Assembly: GCA_031254955.1 (NCBI GenBank)
Contig: JAIRTK010000204.1
Span: 1-7,870, forward strand
DNA length: 7,870 nucleotides
DNA from: Opitutaceae bacterium
Lineage (GTDB): Bacteria > Verrucomicrobiota > Verrucomicrobiia > Opitutales > Opitutaceae
Direction: 5' to 3'
Position numbers and translations under genes: made by a program. This document shows positions 7,431 through 7,870 of the stretch, piece after piece. The number at the start of each line of letters is the position of its first letter. Position 1 is the stretch's first letter. The notes beneath the pieces were generated by a model. It saw only the letters and a program-made list of their open reading frames with translations, was not told the DNA's origin and did no database searches.

Positions 7431-7868
7431 CTAAGAAACTACCTCCGAAGCCGGTAAAGGAATGAGGGCGAAGCCGAGGAAGCGAGCGAGTTTGCAAAGG
7501 CCGTCGTCACGGCGTTTTTGATAGGCGGCTTCGTTGCGGGCAAAGAAGGAGACATCGCAGGATTGTGCGGATTTAAGCAGGAGGAAGATAATGCGGGCGA
7601 ATTTATGAGCGAAGGCGGTGATAGCCTTGGGGGCGCCCCGTCGAGTCCGCCTGCGCCCCGTCGAGTCCGCCTGCGCCGCAGTCGATCCCGCCTGCGCCGC
7701 GGTCGATCCCGCCTGCGCCGGAAGCAGTCGCCGAGGCGGGAGTGGCTCTTGCCTGCGCTCAAACCCCCGATTCGAGCGCCCAAACCCTCGATTCGAGCGC
7801 GCAAACCCTCGATGCGAGCGCTCACACCCGCGAGTCGAGCGCTCCAACCCCCGCGTCGCGCGCGCCAC
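7431..7868 (-). pseudogene. Transposase C-terminal remnant joined in frame to low-complexity repeats (5' end beyond window)
   Basis: Only the last 68 codons (7431-7637) look like a real protein: GAPKAITAFAHKFARIIFLL, then LKSAQSCDVSFFARNEAAYQ and KRRDDGLCKLARFLGFALIP, ending in ASEVVS. From memory this resembles the extreme C-terminus of bacterial transposases with 'GAPKAITATAHKLARIIY...ALGFxLVP' tails. I lean to the IS110-like group, but the family is uncertain. The open frame continues upstream to the window edge, where it encodes only tandem repeats (AQAGSTA units, then 7-residue SNRGFGR-like units) instead of the catalytic domain. Either the 5' part was replaced by repeat expansion or the frame is open by chance. 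Positions 7345-7430, between the stop and the MITE-like element, could be the element's end; no terminal inverted repeat is seen there. Confidence 0.55.
7633..7714. repeat. 20/21-bp tandem repeat, four copies
   Basis: Units start at 7633, 7653 (20 bp each, identical: GCGCCCCGTCGAGTCCGCCT) and at 7673, 7694 (21 bp each, GCGCCGC(A/G)GTCGATCCCGCCT). The change from 21 to 20 bp shifts the minus-strand reading frame within the array, from an AQAGST register to an RRRTRRG register, directly before the transposase-like tail. A partial fifth unit (GCGCCGGAAG) follows at 7715. Confidence 0.85.
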
Positions 7869-7870
7869 CC
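7761..7870. repeat. 21-bp tandem repeat, at least five copies, running off the window
   Basis: Units start at 7761, 7782, 7803, 7824 and 7845, with consensus AAACCCTCGATTCGAGCGC plus two bases; the first three are closest and copies diverge toward the right edge. CACCC at 7866-7870 looks like the start of a sixth copy. On the minus strand each unit encodes seven residues (for example SNRGFGR, SNRGFER, SHRGFAR, STRGCER). The differences are mostly single substitutions in all codon positions, which argues against selection on the peptide. Confidence 0.85.

Overview
The window comes from a GC-rich bacterial chromosome with a strong preference for C or G at third codon positions. The gene set (monomeric NADP-isocitrate dehydrogenase, a Trk/Ktr potassium transporter and a dGTPase-type HD hydrolase) is housekeeping. 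The repeat families suggest Verrucomicrobiota, perhaps an Opitutaceae-like organism: a 'TTAACCACGGAGACACGGAG' element, hairpins of the 'GCGGCGGGACGCCGCCGC' kind, and 'GCAGGTTTCCAAACCTGC' palindromes. This assignment is an inference from repeat style and gene types, with moderate confidence.

Layout. Positions 1-1656 (+) hold the C-terminal three quarters of monomeric isocitrate dehydrogenase. A repeat-filled gap (1657-2140) follows, with a GC hairpin, a 12-bp tandem array and a 39-bp perfect inverted repeat. Positions 2141-4693 (+) are a two-gene potassium uptake operon: a TrkH-type pore subunit with an extra N-terminal membrane domain, then a single-RCK TrkA/KtrA-type regulator. The convergent gap 4694-5111 holds a palindromic element and a nested inverted-repeat element. 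Positions 5112-6425 (-) encode the dNTP triphosphohydrolase. The last kilobase before the right edge (6426-7430) has no convincing intact gene. It contains a long tandem-repeat hairpin, a small lower-GC coding remnant, and two more elements built from paired hairpins in opposite orientation. The right edge (7431-7870, -) is a transposase C-terminal remnant joined in frame to tandem repeats.

How the parts relate. The two potassium genes work together: the RCK protein binds nucleotide and gates the TrkH-type pore. The other two genes (TCA-cycle NADPH supply, dNTP pool control) are functionally independent neighbours. I do not see a new multi-gene system such as defence, secretion or biosynthesis. 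The unusual content is in the gaps. Several distinct repeat elements have the same plan of a hairpin and its inverted copy bracketing a short core, some with tandem arrays that appear to have grown from one arm. They look like REPIN- or MITE-like non-autonomous elements. No mobilising enzyme is visible here apart from the unrelated-looking transposase tail.
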